From assembly GCA_013214575.1 (NCBI GenBank), contig JABSSD010000027.1, positions 148,688-212,687 on the forward strand: 64,000 bases of DNA, in the 5' to 3' direction. This document shows, in pieces, positions 27,678 to 37,561 of this stretch. The notes below the pieces were generated by a model, which did not search any database, was not told where the DNA came from, and saw nothing but the letters and a program-made list of their open reading frames with translations. This DNA comes from Paracoccaceae bacterium. Its GTDB lineage: Bacteria; Pseudomonadota; Alphaproteobacteria; Rhodobacterales; Rhodobacteraceae. Both the position numbers and the translations under genes were made by a program. Position 1 is the first letter of the stretch. Each line of letters begins with the position of its first letter.

Positions 27678-28367
27678 TCAGCCAAGCGCATAGCCGGCAC
27701 CGCGCACAGTACGCACCGGATCTTCGCCGCCGAATTGGCCCAGGGCCTTGCGCAATCGGCCGATATGGACGTCAACGGTTCTTGTGTCGACGTAAATCTC
27801 CCGTCCCCATACCCGATCCAGCAGTTGCTCGCGGCTCCAGACCCGCCCTGGTTTTTCCATAAATGTGGACAGCAGCCGAAATTCGGTCGGCCCCAGTTTC
27901 AGAGGCTTATCTGCCCGGCTCACCCGATGGGTTTCCGAATCCAGGATGATGTCGCCATATTGCAGCCGAACCCCCACAGACGAAGGCCGGACCCGGCGCA
28001 GTTGCGTGCGCACCCGGGCCATCAGTTCAATCACCGAATAGGGTTTGACAACAAAGTCATCAGCGCCGGTTTCCAACCCCCGCACCTTATCGACCTCCTC
28101 AGATCGGGCGGAGAGCATTATGATCGGAATGGCCGATGTTTTGGGCCGTGATTTCAGTTGCCGGCAGACCTCGATACCGCTGAGGTTGGGCATCATCCAG
28201 TCCAGCACGATAATGTCCGGCATTTCCTCGGCCACCAACAGCAGGGCTTCCTCGCCATCCCCTGCTTTTATCACACGGAACCCATCGGCCTCCAGATTAT
28301 AGGTCAGCACCTCGCGCTGAGCCATTTCATCTTCGACGATCAAGACGGTCGGCTGATCAACAGACAT
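27678..28367 (-). CDS. phoB: Phosphate response regulator PhoB
   Basis: 229 residues. Receiver domain with E12-D13, the phosphorylated D56 in IIVLDWMMPNLSG and K105-type Lys in DDFVVKPYS, then an OmpR/PhoB winged-helix (about 130-228) with FRLLSTFMEKPGRVWSREQLL and VDVHIGRLRKALG. It binds Pho boxes when phosphorylated by PhoR at low phosphate. Last gene of the pst block, 3 bases after phoU. Confidence 0.95.
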   Translation of the reverse strand: MSVDQPTVLIVEDEMAQREVLTYNLEADGFRVIKAGDGEEALLLVAEEMPDIIVLDWMMPNLSGIEVCRQLKSRPKTSAIPIIMLSARSEEVDKVRGLETGADDFVVKPYSVIELMARVRTQLRRVRPSSVGVRLQYGDIILDSETHRVSRADKPLKLGPTEFRLLSTFMEKPGRVWSREQLLDRVWGREIYVDTRTVDVHIGRLRKALGQFGGEDPVRTVRGAGYALG

Positions 28368-28370
28368 CGA

Positions 28371-29081
28371 TTATATCTCCTGGATCGTTGTCGAGGTAAC
28401 ATCACCCTTGATGCGCGCCTCGTCCGGTTTTTCCCCGGTCACCAAATAAATCACCTGCTCTGCAATCGAGGTCACGTGATCGCCCATCCGTTCAGTATTC
28501 TTGGCAATGAAATGCAAGTGCATACAAGGCGTTATGTTGCGCGGGTCTTCCATCATAAAGGTCAGGAGCTGACGAAACAGCGCGTTATACATCTGGTCCA
28601 CATCCCGGTCACGAACGATAATATCTGCCGCCAGTGCAACGTCGCGCTGAATATAGGCGTCCAGCGCATCCTTCAACATCCGTTCCACCTCGCGCGCCAT
28701 CCGCCGCAACGCCGATGTGCAGTCCTGCACCGAAGGACCCTGCGCCAGAACCACAGTTCGTTTGGCCATGTTCTTGGCATAGTCGCCAATCCGCTCCAGA
28801 TTTGCAGCGATTTTCATCACTGATAACACCAGACGCAGATCGCTGGCCGCAGGTGAACGAATTGCGATAAGTCGGGCCGCCTCCACGTTTATCTGCTCTT
28901 CCATATCGTCGATAACCTGGTCACGAGCGCGGACTTCCAGTGCCAGGTCTTCATCGCTGGTCTCCAGCGCCCGCGCCGCGTCGACAATGGCCGCCTCGAC
29001 CAGGCCGCCCATTTTCATGATCCGTGCCTGAATGGCTTCGAGGTCGCGGTCAAAGGCGGATGCAATATGTTGCTCTTCCAT
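28371..29081 (-). CDS. phoU: Phosphate signalling protein PhoU
   Basis: 236 residues with two PhoU three-helix domains (about 15-105 and 120-210); segments IVDAARALETSDEDLALEVRARD and LERIGDYAKNMAKR, ERMGDHVTSIAEQVIYL carry the metal-binding E/D-x3-D pattern. It links the Pst transporter with PhoR. The start at 29081 is chosen because aaaggga lies upstream and a longer frame would overlap pstB by 77 bases. Confidence 0.95.
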   Translation of the reverse strand: MEEQHIASAFDRDLEAIQARIMKMGGLVEAAIVDAARALETSDEDLALEVRARDQVIDDMEEQINVEAARLIAIRSPAASDLRLVLSVMKIAANLERIGDYAKNMAKRTVVLAQGPSVQDCTSALRRMAREVERMLKDALDAYIQRDVALAADIIVRDRDVDQMYNALFRQLLTFMMEDPRNITPCMHLHFIAKNTERMGDHVTSIAEQVIYLVTGEKPDEARIKGDVTSTTIQEI

Positions 29082-29097
29082 GTGTCGTCCCTTTCCG

Positions 29098-29895
29098 TCA
29101 GCCGATACGGCCGGTGATGTAACTCTCTGTGCGCGGATCTTCGGGGTTGGTAAAGATCTGCCCGGTTTCGCCAAACTCTACCAGTTCGCCTAAGTGGAAG
29201 AACGCCGTTTTCTGACTGACCCGCGCCGCCTGTTGCATCGAGTGGGTGACAATCACCACCGAGAACCTCTGGCGCAACTCGTCTATCAGTTCTTCGACCT
29301 GGGCGGTGGCAATTGGATCCAGAGCCGAGCAGGGCTCATCCATCAGCAACACTTCGGGTTCGGTCGCCACGGCGCGTGCAATGCAGAGACGTTGCTGCTG
29401 GCCGCCGGACAGACTGGTGCCCGGGGCCGCCAGCCGGTCTTTGACCTCTGCCCAAATGGCCGCCCGGCGCAGTGCCTTTTCTACGATGTCATCCAGCTCA
29501 CTTTTGTGGTTGAACATACCATGGATCCTGGGCCCGTAGGCGACGTTGTCATAGATCGATTTGGGAAAGGGATTGGGTTTCTGAAACACCATCCCCACCT
29601 TGGCACGCAATTGCACCGGATCAACCCGCTTGTCATATATATCCTCGCCATCCAACAGGATTTCGCCTTTTACCCGGCAGGTTTGGATGGTGTCGTTCAT
29701 CCGGTTCAGACAGCGCAGAAATGTCGATTTTCCACAGCCTGACGGGCCAATAAAGGCGGTTACGGTGTTATCGGTGATCCGGACAGTCACGTCTTTGACC
29801 GCATGGGTGTCGCCATAATGGACCTGCACATTGCTGGCCTTAATCTTGATGTCTTGCGCGTCCATGTTTCGCTCCGGTAATGTCATATCATTCAT
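29098..29895 (-). CDS. pstB: Phosphate ABC transporter ATPase PstB
   Basis: 265 residues. Walker [11 protein letters not shown]-loop near [14 protein letters not shown], signature [14 protein letters not shown], Walker [13 protein letters not shown] and the switch His in [14 protein letters not shown]. It drives phosphate import with PstCA. The ATG at 29895 has aagggg 7 bases upstream; 29865 also has a site and gives the more usual N-terminus, so the first ten residues are uncertain. Confidence 0.96.
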   Translation of the reverse strand: MNDMTLPERNMDAQDIKIKASNVQVHYGDTHAVKDVTVRITDNTVTAFIGPSGCGKSTFLRCLNRMNDTIQTCRVKGEILLDGEDIYDKRVDPVQLRAKVGMVFQKPNPFPKSIYDNVAYGPRIHGMFNHKSELDDIVEKALRRAAIWAEVKDRLAAPGTSLSGGQQQRLCIARAVATEPEVLLMDEPCSALDPIATAQVEELIDELRQRFSVVIVTHSMQQAARVSQKTAFFHLGELVEFGETGQIFTNPEDPRTESYITGRIG

Positions 29896-29909
29896 AGCTT
29901 TGCCCCTTG

Positions 29910-31247
29910 TTACCAGCGGCGTTCAAAGCGACGGCGCAGGATCACTGCAACCGCGTTCATAGTGACGAGAAAGATCAACAGCAGGATGATACCACCCCAT
30001 GCTCTTTCGTAGAATGCGGGGTCGGCACGTTTGGCCCATTCGTAGATCTGCGCCGGCATGGCCGAATTTGGCGACATCAATCCCGATGCAAGGCTGTCCG
30101 GCGCGTTTGAGGCGATAAATCCAACCATGCCGATCAACAGCAACGGCGCGGTTTCCCCCAGAGCCTGGGCTAGACCAAGGATTGTTCCGGTCAGAATCCC
30201 GGGCGCCGCCAGCGGCAAAACATGATGGAAAACCGCCTGCATGCGCGACGCTCCAATGCCCAGGGCGGCATCCCGAATGCTCGGGGGGACGGCACTCAGG
30301 GCGGCGCGGGTTGAAATAATGATGGTCGGCAAGGTCATCAGTGTCAGCACCAGCCCCCCCACTAAGGGCGCCGACATCGGCAGGTGCATATAGTTGATAA
30401 ATACCGCCAGGCCCAGGATACCAAACACAATCGAAGGCACCGCAGCCAGGTTGGATATATTCACCTCGATGATATCGCTGATCCAGTTCTTGGGGGCAAA
30501 TTCCTCCAGATAGATCGAGGCCCCGACACCAATCGGCAGCGCCAGTGCCAGCACCACCAACATCATCGACAAGGAACCGAGCATCGCCACCCCCATGCCA
30601 GCCGCTTCGGGACGCTGATCCGAGGCATCCGCGCCGATGATAAAGTCAATATTGAAGGTCTTTTCGATCACTCCGGCTGTTATGAATAAGTCAACCAGAT
30701 CCAGCTGTTCCGGCGAGATGCTCTTGTCATTCTTGATGCTCTCACGGGTCACCCGCCCCTTCAGGTAACCATCGACCCGGCTCGAGGTCAGAAACCGAAA
30801 CTGGATCGTTTCGCCGATGCGATCTGGGTTGGCGATGACAAAATCCCGCAGCTGCGCCGCCGCTCCTTTGGACAATATCCCCAACAGTTGCTTTGGTTTC
30901 AGAGCCGTATTGATGCTCAGTTCTTCAACTTTGGAGCCGACCGCCGATTTGATCAGCGGCGCATAGCCAAAAGTGGAGATTTTTTTCAGATCCGCGAGGG
31001 TGCGGTTGCCCTTTTTGTCGAGCTTCTTTTCCAGAAGCTCAACCTCAAGGGTTATGAATGTTTGCTGAAAGGCCCCCATTCCCTTGCTGAAAATCGTTGT
31101 AACCAATATGGCCAACATCAGAAAACTGAACGCAATAGCGGCCATTCCATAGGCCTTGAACCGGGTCTCGGCGGCGTTTCGCTTCTTGGTGTTTGAACTT
31201 TGCGTTAGCAGTGATCCGCGGTGTTTGCTTAGAGAATGATTGCTCAT
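29910..31247 (-). CDS. pstA: Phosphate ABC transporter permease PstA, long N-terminus
   Basis: 445 residues; the core permease of about 290 residues is at the C-terminal side with six membrane segments and the EAA loop ([35 protein letters not shown], quoted as location only). The extra first 150 residues, with one membrane helix (about 33-55) and a periplasmic part, fit the DUF3333 domain known from alphaproteobacterial PstA. Its start overlaps the pstC stop by one base (TGATG). Confidence 0.92.
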   Translation of the reverse strand: MSNHSLSKHRGSLLTQSSNTKKRNAAETRFKAYGMAAIAFSFLMLAILVTTIFSKGMGAFQQTFITLEVELLEKKLDKKGNRTLADLKKISTFGYAPLIKSAVGSKVEELSINTALKPKQLLGILSKGAAAQLRDFVIANPDRIGETIQFRFLTSSRVDGYLKGRVTRESIKNDKSISPEQLDLVDLFITAGVIEKTFNIDFIIGADASDQRPEAAGMGVAMLGSLSMMLVVLALALPIGVGASIYLEEFAPKNWISDIIEVNISNLAAVPSIVFGILGLAVFINYMHLPMSAPLVGGLVLTLMTLPTIIISTRAALSAVPPSIRDAALGIGASRMQAVFHHVLPLAAPGILTGTILGLAQALGETAPLLLIGMVGFIASNAPDSLASGLMSPNSAMPAQIYEWAKRADPAFYERAWGGIILLLIFLVTMNAVAVILRRRFERRW

Positions 31248-32725
31248 CAGTCGTACTGCTCCCGGTAGGTGCGCACGATATAGAGCGCCAGAATGTTCAA
31301 CCCCAGTGTCAGCACAAACAGCGACAGCCCAAGGGCAAAGGCCACCAGCGTTTCAGGGCTGGCAAAATCGGTATCGCCGGTTAACTGACTGACAATGCGG
31401 GTGGTGATTGTTGTCATAGATTCTAATGGGTTGGCCGAAAACTTGGCAATCGCCCCGGCGCCCATCACCACAATCATGGTCTCGCCAATCGCCCGCGATG
31501 CTGCCAGCAAAATAGCCCCAACAATGCCCGGTAAGGCGGCCGGAATGACTACCTGACGTATGGTCTCGGATTTGGTTGCGCCCAGCCCCAGCGAGCCGTC
31601 CCGCAGCGATTGTGGAACGGCGTTGATGATGTCGTCGGACAGCGAGGAGACAAACGGGATCAGCATGATACCCATCACCAGACCTGCGGTCAGCACCGAG
31701 GTGGCGCCGCTCATCCATTCAACGCCCAACAGGCCATCGTCACCGCGTCCAAAAATCCGCACCAGCATCGGGCCGACGGTCAGCAGGGCAAACAGACCGT
31801 ATACAATGGTTGGGATGCCCGCCAGAATTTCAAGCAGTGGTTTGGCAACCGACCGGGTTTTTGGACCTGCATATTCGGACAGGTAAATCGCAGCAAACAG
31901 CCCCACCGGAACCGCCACCAGCAGAGCGATCACCGAAATATAAATCGTCCCCCAGAGCAGCGGCAGCATGGAAAGCGTGCTATCGCCCCGGAAATCGGGC
32001 GCCCAACTGCTGCCAAAAAAGAAATCGCGCCAATTGTGCAGGCCAAAGAAGTTCACCGTTTCGAACAACATGGAAAACACGATGCCTATGGTCGACAGGA
32101 TCGCCAGCGAGGCGGCCAGAATCAGCAAGGCCATCACGCCGCGCTCAACCACGTTGCGGGCCCGGAAATCCTTGTGGGTCTGGCCATATGATCTGGCAAA
32201 TCCAACCAAGGCCATCAAGGTGACCACAAGGGTCATCATCAATCGACCGTCCTGTGACATTTCACGATAGCTGCGCGCCGCCACCAGGAATTCCGGCAGC
32301 ACCTCCGAGCCAAGCGCGATGCCGAGGCCCCCAAGACGCGCCCGCAAATCTATCGTATCGACACTCAGGTGCTGGATTTCACTCTCTGTCATAACGCCTT
32401 GGGTTACTGCAATATCAAGCCCCTCAGCGATGCGGCGCACATCGGACATGACAAGCCCAACCTCTGTGCTTCGCGGCGCCAAATCCGCAGGGATCATCGC
32501 AGCTATGCGCGTTTCAACGAACAAAGGTTGCGCCAGCAGCCAAATGGCCAGCACAGCCAGGGATGGCACCAAGGTCGTAAGAGCGACGTTGAAACCATAA
32601 TACGCAGGCAATGAATGAAGCTGCGGAACCTGCCCCTTTGCCGAAGCCAGGGCGCGATGACGTCCCAAAAAGAAACCCGCGGTGGATAACAGGATCAGAC
32701 AGATAATTATCCAAAAAGTAGCCAT
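31247..32725 (-). CDS. pstC: Phosphate ABC transporter permease PstC, long N-terminus
   Basis: 492 residues against about 310 in E. coli. The C-terminal permease has several membrane helices and the loop IINAVPQSLRDGSLGLGATKSE. Two membrane helices and an extracytoplasmic part of about 150 residues precede it, paralleling the enlarged PstA. The ATG at 32725 is chosen because GGAG lies 7 bases before it, while 32737 has no ribosome site. Coupled to pstA by a one-base overlap. Confidence 0.92.
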   Translation of the reverse strand: MATFWIIICLILLSTAGFFLGRHRALASAKGQVPQLHSLPAYYGFNVALTTLVPSLAVLAIWLLAQPLFVETRIAAMIPADLAPRSTEVGLVMSDVRRIAEGLDIAVTQGVMTESEIQHLSVDTIDLRARLGGLGIALGSEVLPEFLVAARSYREMSQDGRLMMTLVVTLMALVGFARSYGQTHKDFRARNVVERGVMALLILAASLAILSTIGIVFSMLFETVNFFGLHNWRDFFFGSSWAPDFRGDSTLSMLPLLWGTIYISVIALLVAVPVGLFAAIYLSEYAGPKTRSVAKPLLEILAGIPTIVYGLFALLTVGPMLVRIFGRGDDGLLGVEWMSGATSVLTAGLVMGIMLIPFVSSLSDDIINAVPQSLRDGSLGLGATKSETIRQVVIPAALPGIVGAILLAASRAIGETMIVVMGAGAIAKFSANPLESMTTITTRIVSQLTGDTDFASPETLVAFALGLSLFVLTLGLNILALYIVRTYREQYD

Positions 32726-32821
32726 CAACAGCTCCATCGGGGTGTTGGGTTAGGGGGGATGTCCAGCACATGATCGGGGCAAAAACCGTGCCCCGATCTG
32801 ACTTGATTTTTGTAATGCCAG

Positions 32822-33877
32822 TTAGGAGTTGCCACCGATGGTGATCTCGTCCGAGACCGCCTCTTGGATATTTTCCAGCTCGGGATCGGCAACCAAACCG
32901 TATTCAGCCAGCGGTCCATCCGGGCCGGCAACTTCGTCGGAGATGAAGAACTCAATGTAGTCTTTCAGGCCAGGAATGACCCCGATATGGGCTTTCTTGA
33001 CGTAAAAGAACAAGGGGCGCGACACCGGGTATTCCCCGGTTGAGATACTCTCACTCGAAGGCACAACACCGGACATGGTTGCAACCTGCAGCTTGTCAGT
33101 GTTGTTCTCATAGAACGCCAGACCAAAGACGCCGATGCCGTTTTCATTGCTTTCGATACGCGCCAGCGTTTCGGTGTAATCCCCGTCGATATCCACCGAG
33201 CGGCCATCGGTGCGCAGCGAAATACAGGATTTTTCGGCCGCTTTTTTGCGGGCCTTGGCGGTGTCACCTGCCGCCGCCTGCAGCAGAACGTCGAAGGCGC
33301 CAGTGGCGTCGCAGCCTGCCAGGATCACCTGGTCTTCGAACACTTCGCGGGTGCCGTGCTTGGTGCCTGGAATGAAGGCCTGGATCGGCTGTGCAGGGAA
33401 GCTGGGGTTCACCTCTGCCCAGGTTTTGGCGGTGTTGGCGACCATTGCGCCGTCAACCAGAACCTCGCCGGACAGCGCCAGGAACCAGTCGGTCGGCGTG
33501 AACTCAAACGCGGCGCCCTGAATGTCGCTGGCAAAAACAATGCCATCATAGCCGATGCGGACTTCGATAACATCGGTCACACCATTTTCTGCGCATTTTG
33601 CGATTTCGGTGTCTTTGATCCTGCGCGACGCATTGGCCACGTCGATGGTGTTTTCACCAAGACCTTCACAGAACCGTTTCAGCCCAGCCGAAGAACCACC
33701 GGATTCAACTACAGGTGTCGGAAAGTCAAAGTTCTCGCCAAACGCCTCGGCGACGATCGACGCATAGGGCAGAACCGTCGAGGAACCAGCGACTTGGACC
33801 TGGTCACGCGCGGTGGCTGCTGTTGCGGAGACCGCGGCAATGACGATGGCAGAGGCGGACAATTTCACAAAAGACAT
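32822..33877 (-). CDS. pstS: Phosphate-binding protein PstS
   Basis: 351 residues with a Sec signal (1-23, ending ATAATA). Periplasmic phosphate-binding protein: VAGSSTVLPYASIVAEAFGE contains the Ser/Thr phosphate loop, ESGGSSAGLKRFCEG and FIPGTKHGTREVFED bind the anion. The start at 33877 has aagga upstream and gives a proper signal. A Pho box lies 83 bases before it, so it is the first gene of the PhoB-controlled pst operon. Confidence 0.95.
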   Translation of the reverse strand: MSFVKLSASAIVIAAVSATAATARDQVQVAGSSTVLPYASIVAEAFGENFDFPTPVVESGGSSAGLKRFCEGLGENTIDVANASRRIKDTEIAKCAENGVTDVIEVRIGYDGIVFASDIQGAAFEFTPTDWFLALSGEVLVDGAMVANTAKTWAEVNPSFPAQPIQAFIPGTKHGTREVFEDQVILAGCDATGAFDVLLQAAAGDTAKARKKAAEKSCISLRTDGRSVDIDGDYTETLARIESNENGIGVFGLAFYENNTDKLQVATMSGVVPSSESISTGEYPVSRPLFFYVKKAHIGVIPGLKDYIEFFISDEVAGPDGPLAEYGLVADPELENIQEAVSDEITIGGNS

Positions 33878-33959
33878 CTCAAGTTTCCTTGGATAGAAGA
33901 CAGGTCGATCACTCCATGATGATCTTGCGGCCACTGTTAAGAGAGCTGCATGAGCCTTT

Positions 33960-33988
33960 TGTGACACCAGTGTAACAGCTGTGTGACA
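33960..33988 (-). promoter_or_regulatory. Pho box upstream of pstS (three direct repeats)
   Basis: On the minus strand TGTCACA, TGTTACA and TGTCACA follow one another with 4-base spacers, an exact 11-base period as expected for PhoB dimers side by side. It lies between phoR and pstS. Confidence 0.85.
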
Positions 33989-34102
33989 AACCCCGAAAAA
34001 GCAAAAAATGCGTCAAAACAGCGCCCGAGCAACCGGCGGCACATTAACGATCTGTTTGCTTTTTCGCGCGCGAAACAATGACGCATCAATGCTGACCTGT
34101 TG

Positions 34103-35149
34103 TTATCCCGGCAGCGGCAGGGTCACCGAAAAACAAGATCCCTGCCCCAGGTCGCTATCAACCCGGAGCCGACCACGGTGTCGGCTGGTGATGTGCTTTA
34201 CAATGGCAAGGCCCAGGCCAGTGCCGCCCAACGCCTGTGACCGGTGGTTGTCTGCGCGATAGAACCGCTCGGTAAGCCGGGGCAGATGAATGGGGTCAAT
34301 TCCCTCGCCATTGTCGATCACCTGTACCTTGGCAACGGCACTGCGCAGGACAGGGTCGCGTGGCTCTGTGGTCAGCACCACCCGCACCTGATCTCCGCCG
34401 TATTTGATGGCGTTTTCAACCAGATTGGTGAAAACCTGCTTTAGCTGATCAGGATCGCCTGCCAGGTTTACCGGATCATCGCCGAGGTCCAGTATCATGT
34501 CCACCCCGCCGGATTTGGCCAGCGGTTCCAGAGATTGCAGCGTTAAAGCCAATAGCTCCGAAAGGTCTACTTGGGTTTTGGGCCGTATGCGCTCCTGGCT
34601 TTCGACCCGGTTCAAGGACAGCAAATCCCCGACCAGGCGGTTCATCCGGCCGGCCTCACCTGCCATGATCGACAAAAATCGCTCCCGCGCGATTGGATCC
34701 TCCTTTGCCGCCCCCTGCAGTGTTTCAATGAACCCCATCAGCGCGGTCAAAGGGGTCCGCAGTTCGTGACTGACATTGGCCACAAAATCGCGCCGCATCT
34801 GACCGGCTTGCTCGCGTTCGGTGACATCCTGAAATGTCAGCAGCACCGCACCGCCCTCCAATGCAGCCGAGGCTGGCACATGGCGCAACGTCACCTCATG
34901 AACCCTGTCCTGCGCGCCATCACTGGACAGATGTCGGGTGGAGCACGGCTTGTGGTTCCGCAGGCAGGTCTCGACAGCATCGGTCACCGCAGGCTGGCGC
35001 AGGGCGGTGGCAAAATGGCGGCCTTGGATCTCCATCCCCAGCAGGTCCGCCCCCTCGCGATTGGCGCCGACAATACGCTCACGGTGGTCCACCAACACCG
35101 CAGGCATTGGAATAGCCGCCAAAATTCCATCAATCAGTTGCTGCGACAT
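34103..35149 (-). CDS. phoR: Phosphate sensor kinase PhoR without membrane segments
   Basis: 348 residues. PAS domain (about 8-115, VLVDHRERIVGANREGADLLG), DHp helix with the phospho-His in FVANVSHELRTPLTAL, then a HATPase domain with NLVENAIKYG, DNGEGI and GGTGLGLAIVKH. No hydrophobic helix is present upstream of the PAS; the ATG at 35149 has GAGG 6 bases before it, and longer starts would run into the next gene. It therefore seems to be cytosolic and must sense phosphate through PhoU/Pst contact. Upstream of pstS, same strand. Confidence 0.9.
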   Translation of the reverse strand: MSQQLIDGILAAIPMPAVLVDHRERIVGANREGADLLGMEIQGRHFATALRQPAVTDAVETCLRNHKPCSTRHLSSDGAQDRVHEVTLRHVPASAALEGGAVLLTFQDVTEREQAGQMRRDFVANVSHELRTPLTALMGFIETLQGAAKEDPIARERFLSIMAGEAGRMNRLVGDLLSLNRVESQERIRPKTQVDLSELLALTLQSLEPLAKSGGVDMILDLGDDPVNLAGDPDQLKQVFTNLVENAIKYGGDQVRVVLTTEPRDPVLRSAVAKVQVIDNGEGIDPIHLPRLTERFYRADNHRSQALGGTGLGLAIVKHITSRHRGRLRVDSDLGQGSCFSVTLPLPG

Positions 35150-35198
35150 GGGCGCCTCGTTCATGTGTTTTGGCGGCCTGTTTAACGGCCGAATGTAA

Positions 35199-36380
35199 CT
35201 AAGACGTGGCAGCCGCCACCGCATTGGTAAACACCGATAACAACAGCTCTGGCGCTTCCAGACCGACCGACACCCTAAAGAAACCCTCACCCAACCCCAG
35301 AGCCGCACGCTCGTCTGTTGTCAGCGCGCGGTGGGAGGATGACGCCGGGTGTGACAATGTGGTGCCAATATCCCCCAAAGTCGGGGCGAAATTCAGACCC
35401 TCGGCCTCACGGGTGAAGATATTGGCGGCGGCGCGCCCGCCTTCCAGCTCAAAACTAACCATATTACAACCGCTTACGCCCAGAAGATCGGTCGCCAGAA
35501 CATGGTCGGGATGATCGCTCCGCAATGGATAAAGCACCCGCTTGATCCCCGGCAAACCGGCCAGATGATCCGCCAGCAGGGCGGCGGTTTCTTGGGCCCG
35601 GTCAAACCGCAGTTCAAACGACAACATGCCGCGCTCTGCCAGCCAGCAATCAAACGGGCTGGGCGTCATGCCGGTGGTGATCGCAAACACCCGCATCTGG
35701 TCGTTGATCGCCGGATCACGCGCCACCGCATATCCCAGCATCACATCCGAGTGGCCGGCCAGAAGTTTGGTGATGGAGTGGATCACAATATCGGCGCCGT
35801 GGTCGAACGGTTTGAACCCCCGTGGCGTGGTGAAGGTATTGTCCACCACCAGCAGAATGTCGTTTTCTTTACACAGCTCGGTCAGCCCCTTGATATCCGC
35901 CAGCGAAAGGGTTGGGTTTGAGACAACTTCGACCAGTATCATTTTGGTTTCAGGTCGAATTTCGCGTTTGACCGCCAACACGTCACCGGGATCAGCCAGA
36001 GTGGTGGTGATGCCCAGCCGTGGCAGATCATCTTTCATCAACCGCAAAGAGCGACCGTAAAGCTGATTTGCCCCGATGATGTGATCGCCCGCCCTGAGCA
36101 GGCCCAGAACCACAGCCGAGACCGCCGCCATGCCCGAACTGGTGACCACACCGCCCGACACGCCTTCCATTGCGTCCAGACGCTTGGCCACCACATCGGC
36201 GTTGGGATGCCCCTCTCGCGAATAGGTGTAGCCCTGCACCCTGCCCTCGTACTGATCATCCAGCGCATCGGGCGTTTCACTGGCATAGACCACCGACGGG
36301 CTGAGCGGCGTCACCACCGGATGGCTGGCACTGAAGGGCAGCGGGTCGGGCCGCATGATTGAGCCTTTGGAATTGCGCAT
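35199..36380 (-). CDS. Trans-sulfuration family PLP enzyme
   Basis: 393 residues of the Cys/Met metabolism PLP family. The Schiff-base Lys is in HSITKLLAGHSDVMLG (about 208), with the PLP-phosphate motif TSSGMAAVSAV, the Tyr/Arg motif YTYSREGHPNADVVAKRL and the VDNTFTTP segment. It could be cystathionine gamma-synthase/lyase, O-acetylhomoserine sulfhydrylase or methionine gamma-lyase; sequence by eye cannot decide. The ATG at 36380 has agagg 8 bases upstream inside the end of the gamma-carbonic anhydrase gene, so the two are coupled. Confidence 0.88.
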   Translation of the reverse strand: MRNSKGSIMRPDPLPFSASHPVVTPLSPSVVYASETPDALDDQYEGRVQGYTYSREGHPNADVVAKRLDAMEGVSGGVVTSSGMAAVSAVVLGLLRAGDHIIGANQLYGRSLRLMKDDLPRLGITTTLADPGDVLAVKREIRPETKMILVEVVSNPTLSLADIKGLTELCKENDILLVVDNTFTTPRGFKPFDHGADIVIHSITKLLAGHSDVMLGYAVARDPAINDQMRVFAITTGMTPSPFDCWLAERGMLSFELRFDRAQETAALLADHLAGLPGIKRVLYPLRSDHPDHVLATDLLGVSGCNMVSFELEGGRAAANIFTREAEGLNFAPTLGDIGTTLSHPASSSHRALTTDERAALGLGEGFFRVSVGLEAPELLLSVFTNAVAAATS

Positions 36381-36383
36381 CGA

Positions 36384-36905
36384 TTAAACCTCTTTCAGCT
36401 CGGCTCGGAAGCGTCGCATATTGTCTTGATAGTGTTCTGCGCTCTGGCGCAGTTTCTCGGCCAGCGCCGCATCCACTGTCCGCACCACTTTGCCCGGCGA
36501 TCCCATCACCAGTGAGTTATCCGGAATCTCCTTATTCTCGGTAATCAGGGCGCCCGCGCCAATCAGGCAGTTCTTGCCGATCTTGGCGCCGTTCAGCACA
36601 ATGGCCCCCATGCCCACCAGTGTATTGTCGCCAATCGTGCATCCATGCAGCATCACCTTGTGGCCAATGGTGCAGTTCTGACCAATGGTCAGCGGATAAC
36701 CGGCATCAATATGCATGACGCAGTTTTCTTGCACGTTCGACCCCTCACCAACCCGTATTTCTTCATGGTCGGCGCGAACGGTGCAGCCAAACCAGACCGA
36801 GGCGCCTTGCTCGATGACAACCTTGCCAATCAGATTGGCATCGGGAGCCACCCAGGAATCATCGTGAATTTGCGGTTTGTGCTCACCCAGGGCATAGATC
36901 GTCAT
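36384..36905 (-). CDS. Gamma-carbonic anhydrase family protein
   Basis: 173 residues, a left-handed beta-helix built of hexapeptide repeats (for example [15 protein letters not shown] and [16 protein letters not shown]). Three His positions typical of the gamma class are kept: VMHIDAGYP and GHKVMLHG. It may hydrate CO2 or act as a YrdA/PaaY-type thioesterase. Overlaps gmk by four bases. Confidence 0.88.
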   Translation of the reverse strand: MTIYALGEHKPQIHDDSWVAPDANLIGKVVIEQGASVWFGCTVRADHEEIRVGEGSNVQENCVMHIDAGYPLTIGQNCTIGHKVMLHGCTIGDNTLVGMGAIVLNGAKIGKNCLIGAGALITENKEIPDNSLVMGSPGKVVRTVDAALAEKLRQSAEHYQDNMRRFRAELKEV

Positions 36906-37543
36906 GACTGTTCCTCAAATTCGGTCTGCAGGGTGCGCACGTGTTGGGTCAGGCTGGGTTGCTGAATGCGGCGCATACGCTCAGCTTTGACAATGGTTTT
37001 CAGGCGTTCTTCGGTTTCATCCAGATCGTCATTGATCAACACATAATCATAATAGCCCCAGTGACTGATCTCGTCCCAGCTTTTCAACATGCGCTTGCCG
37101 ATCACATCCTCGCTGTCCTGCGCGCGGGTTTCCAGGCGTCGGCGCAGCTCACGGATGGAGGGTGGCAGAATAAATATCGACAGGGCGTGCTTGCCCAAGT
37201 CTGAATTTCGGATCTGGATTTCGCCCTGCCAATCCACGTCAAACAACACATCCTGGCCCGAATCTATCGTCCGTTTCACCGGGCCCGCCGGAGAGCCATA
37301 AAAGTTGCCAAAAACATGCGCGTGTTCCAGCATTTCGCCGTCAATGGCCTGCTGTTTGAATTCCTTCTCGTTGAGAAAGAAATATTCCCGCCCGTGCTCT
37401 TCCCCCGACCGAGGTTCGCGGGTGGTGGCGGACACCGAAAATTCCAGGCTGGGATCCCAGGCCATCAAGCGCTTGGCCAGAGTGGATTTTCCCGCACCCG
37501 AGGGTGACGACAGGATGATCAATAGGCCGCGCCGATCTGTCAT
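36902..37543 (-). CDS. gmk: Guanylate kinase
   Basis: 213 residues. P-loop [10 protein letters not shown] (about 12-21), the GMP-binding [16 protein letters not shown] and the [13 protein letters not shown] segment fit Gmk, which phosphorylates GMP to GDP. Overlaps the gamma-carbonic anhydrase gene by ATGA. yicC lies 18 bases upstream in the same direction, the common yicC-gmk order. Confidence 0.96.
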   Translation of the reverse strand: MTDRRGLLIILSSPSGAGKSTLAKRLMAWDPSLEFSVSATTREPRSGEEHGREYFFLNEKEFKQQAIDGEMLEHAHVFGNFYGSPAGPVKRTIDSGQDVLFDVDWQGEIQIRNSDLGKHALSIFILPPSIRELRRRLETRAQDSEDVIGKRMLKSWDEISHWGYYDYVLINDDLDETEERLKTIVKAERMRRIQQPSLTQHVRTLQTEFEEQS

Positions 37544-37561
37544 GACATGCTTTCCTTGTAC

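Noticed and set aside
35149..35308. Longer PhoR start
   Set aside because: The added residues overlap the trans-sulfuration gene, have no ribosome site and show no membrane helix.
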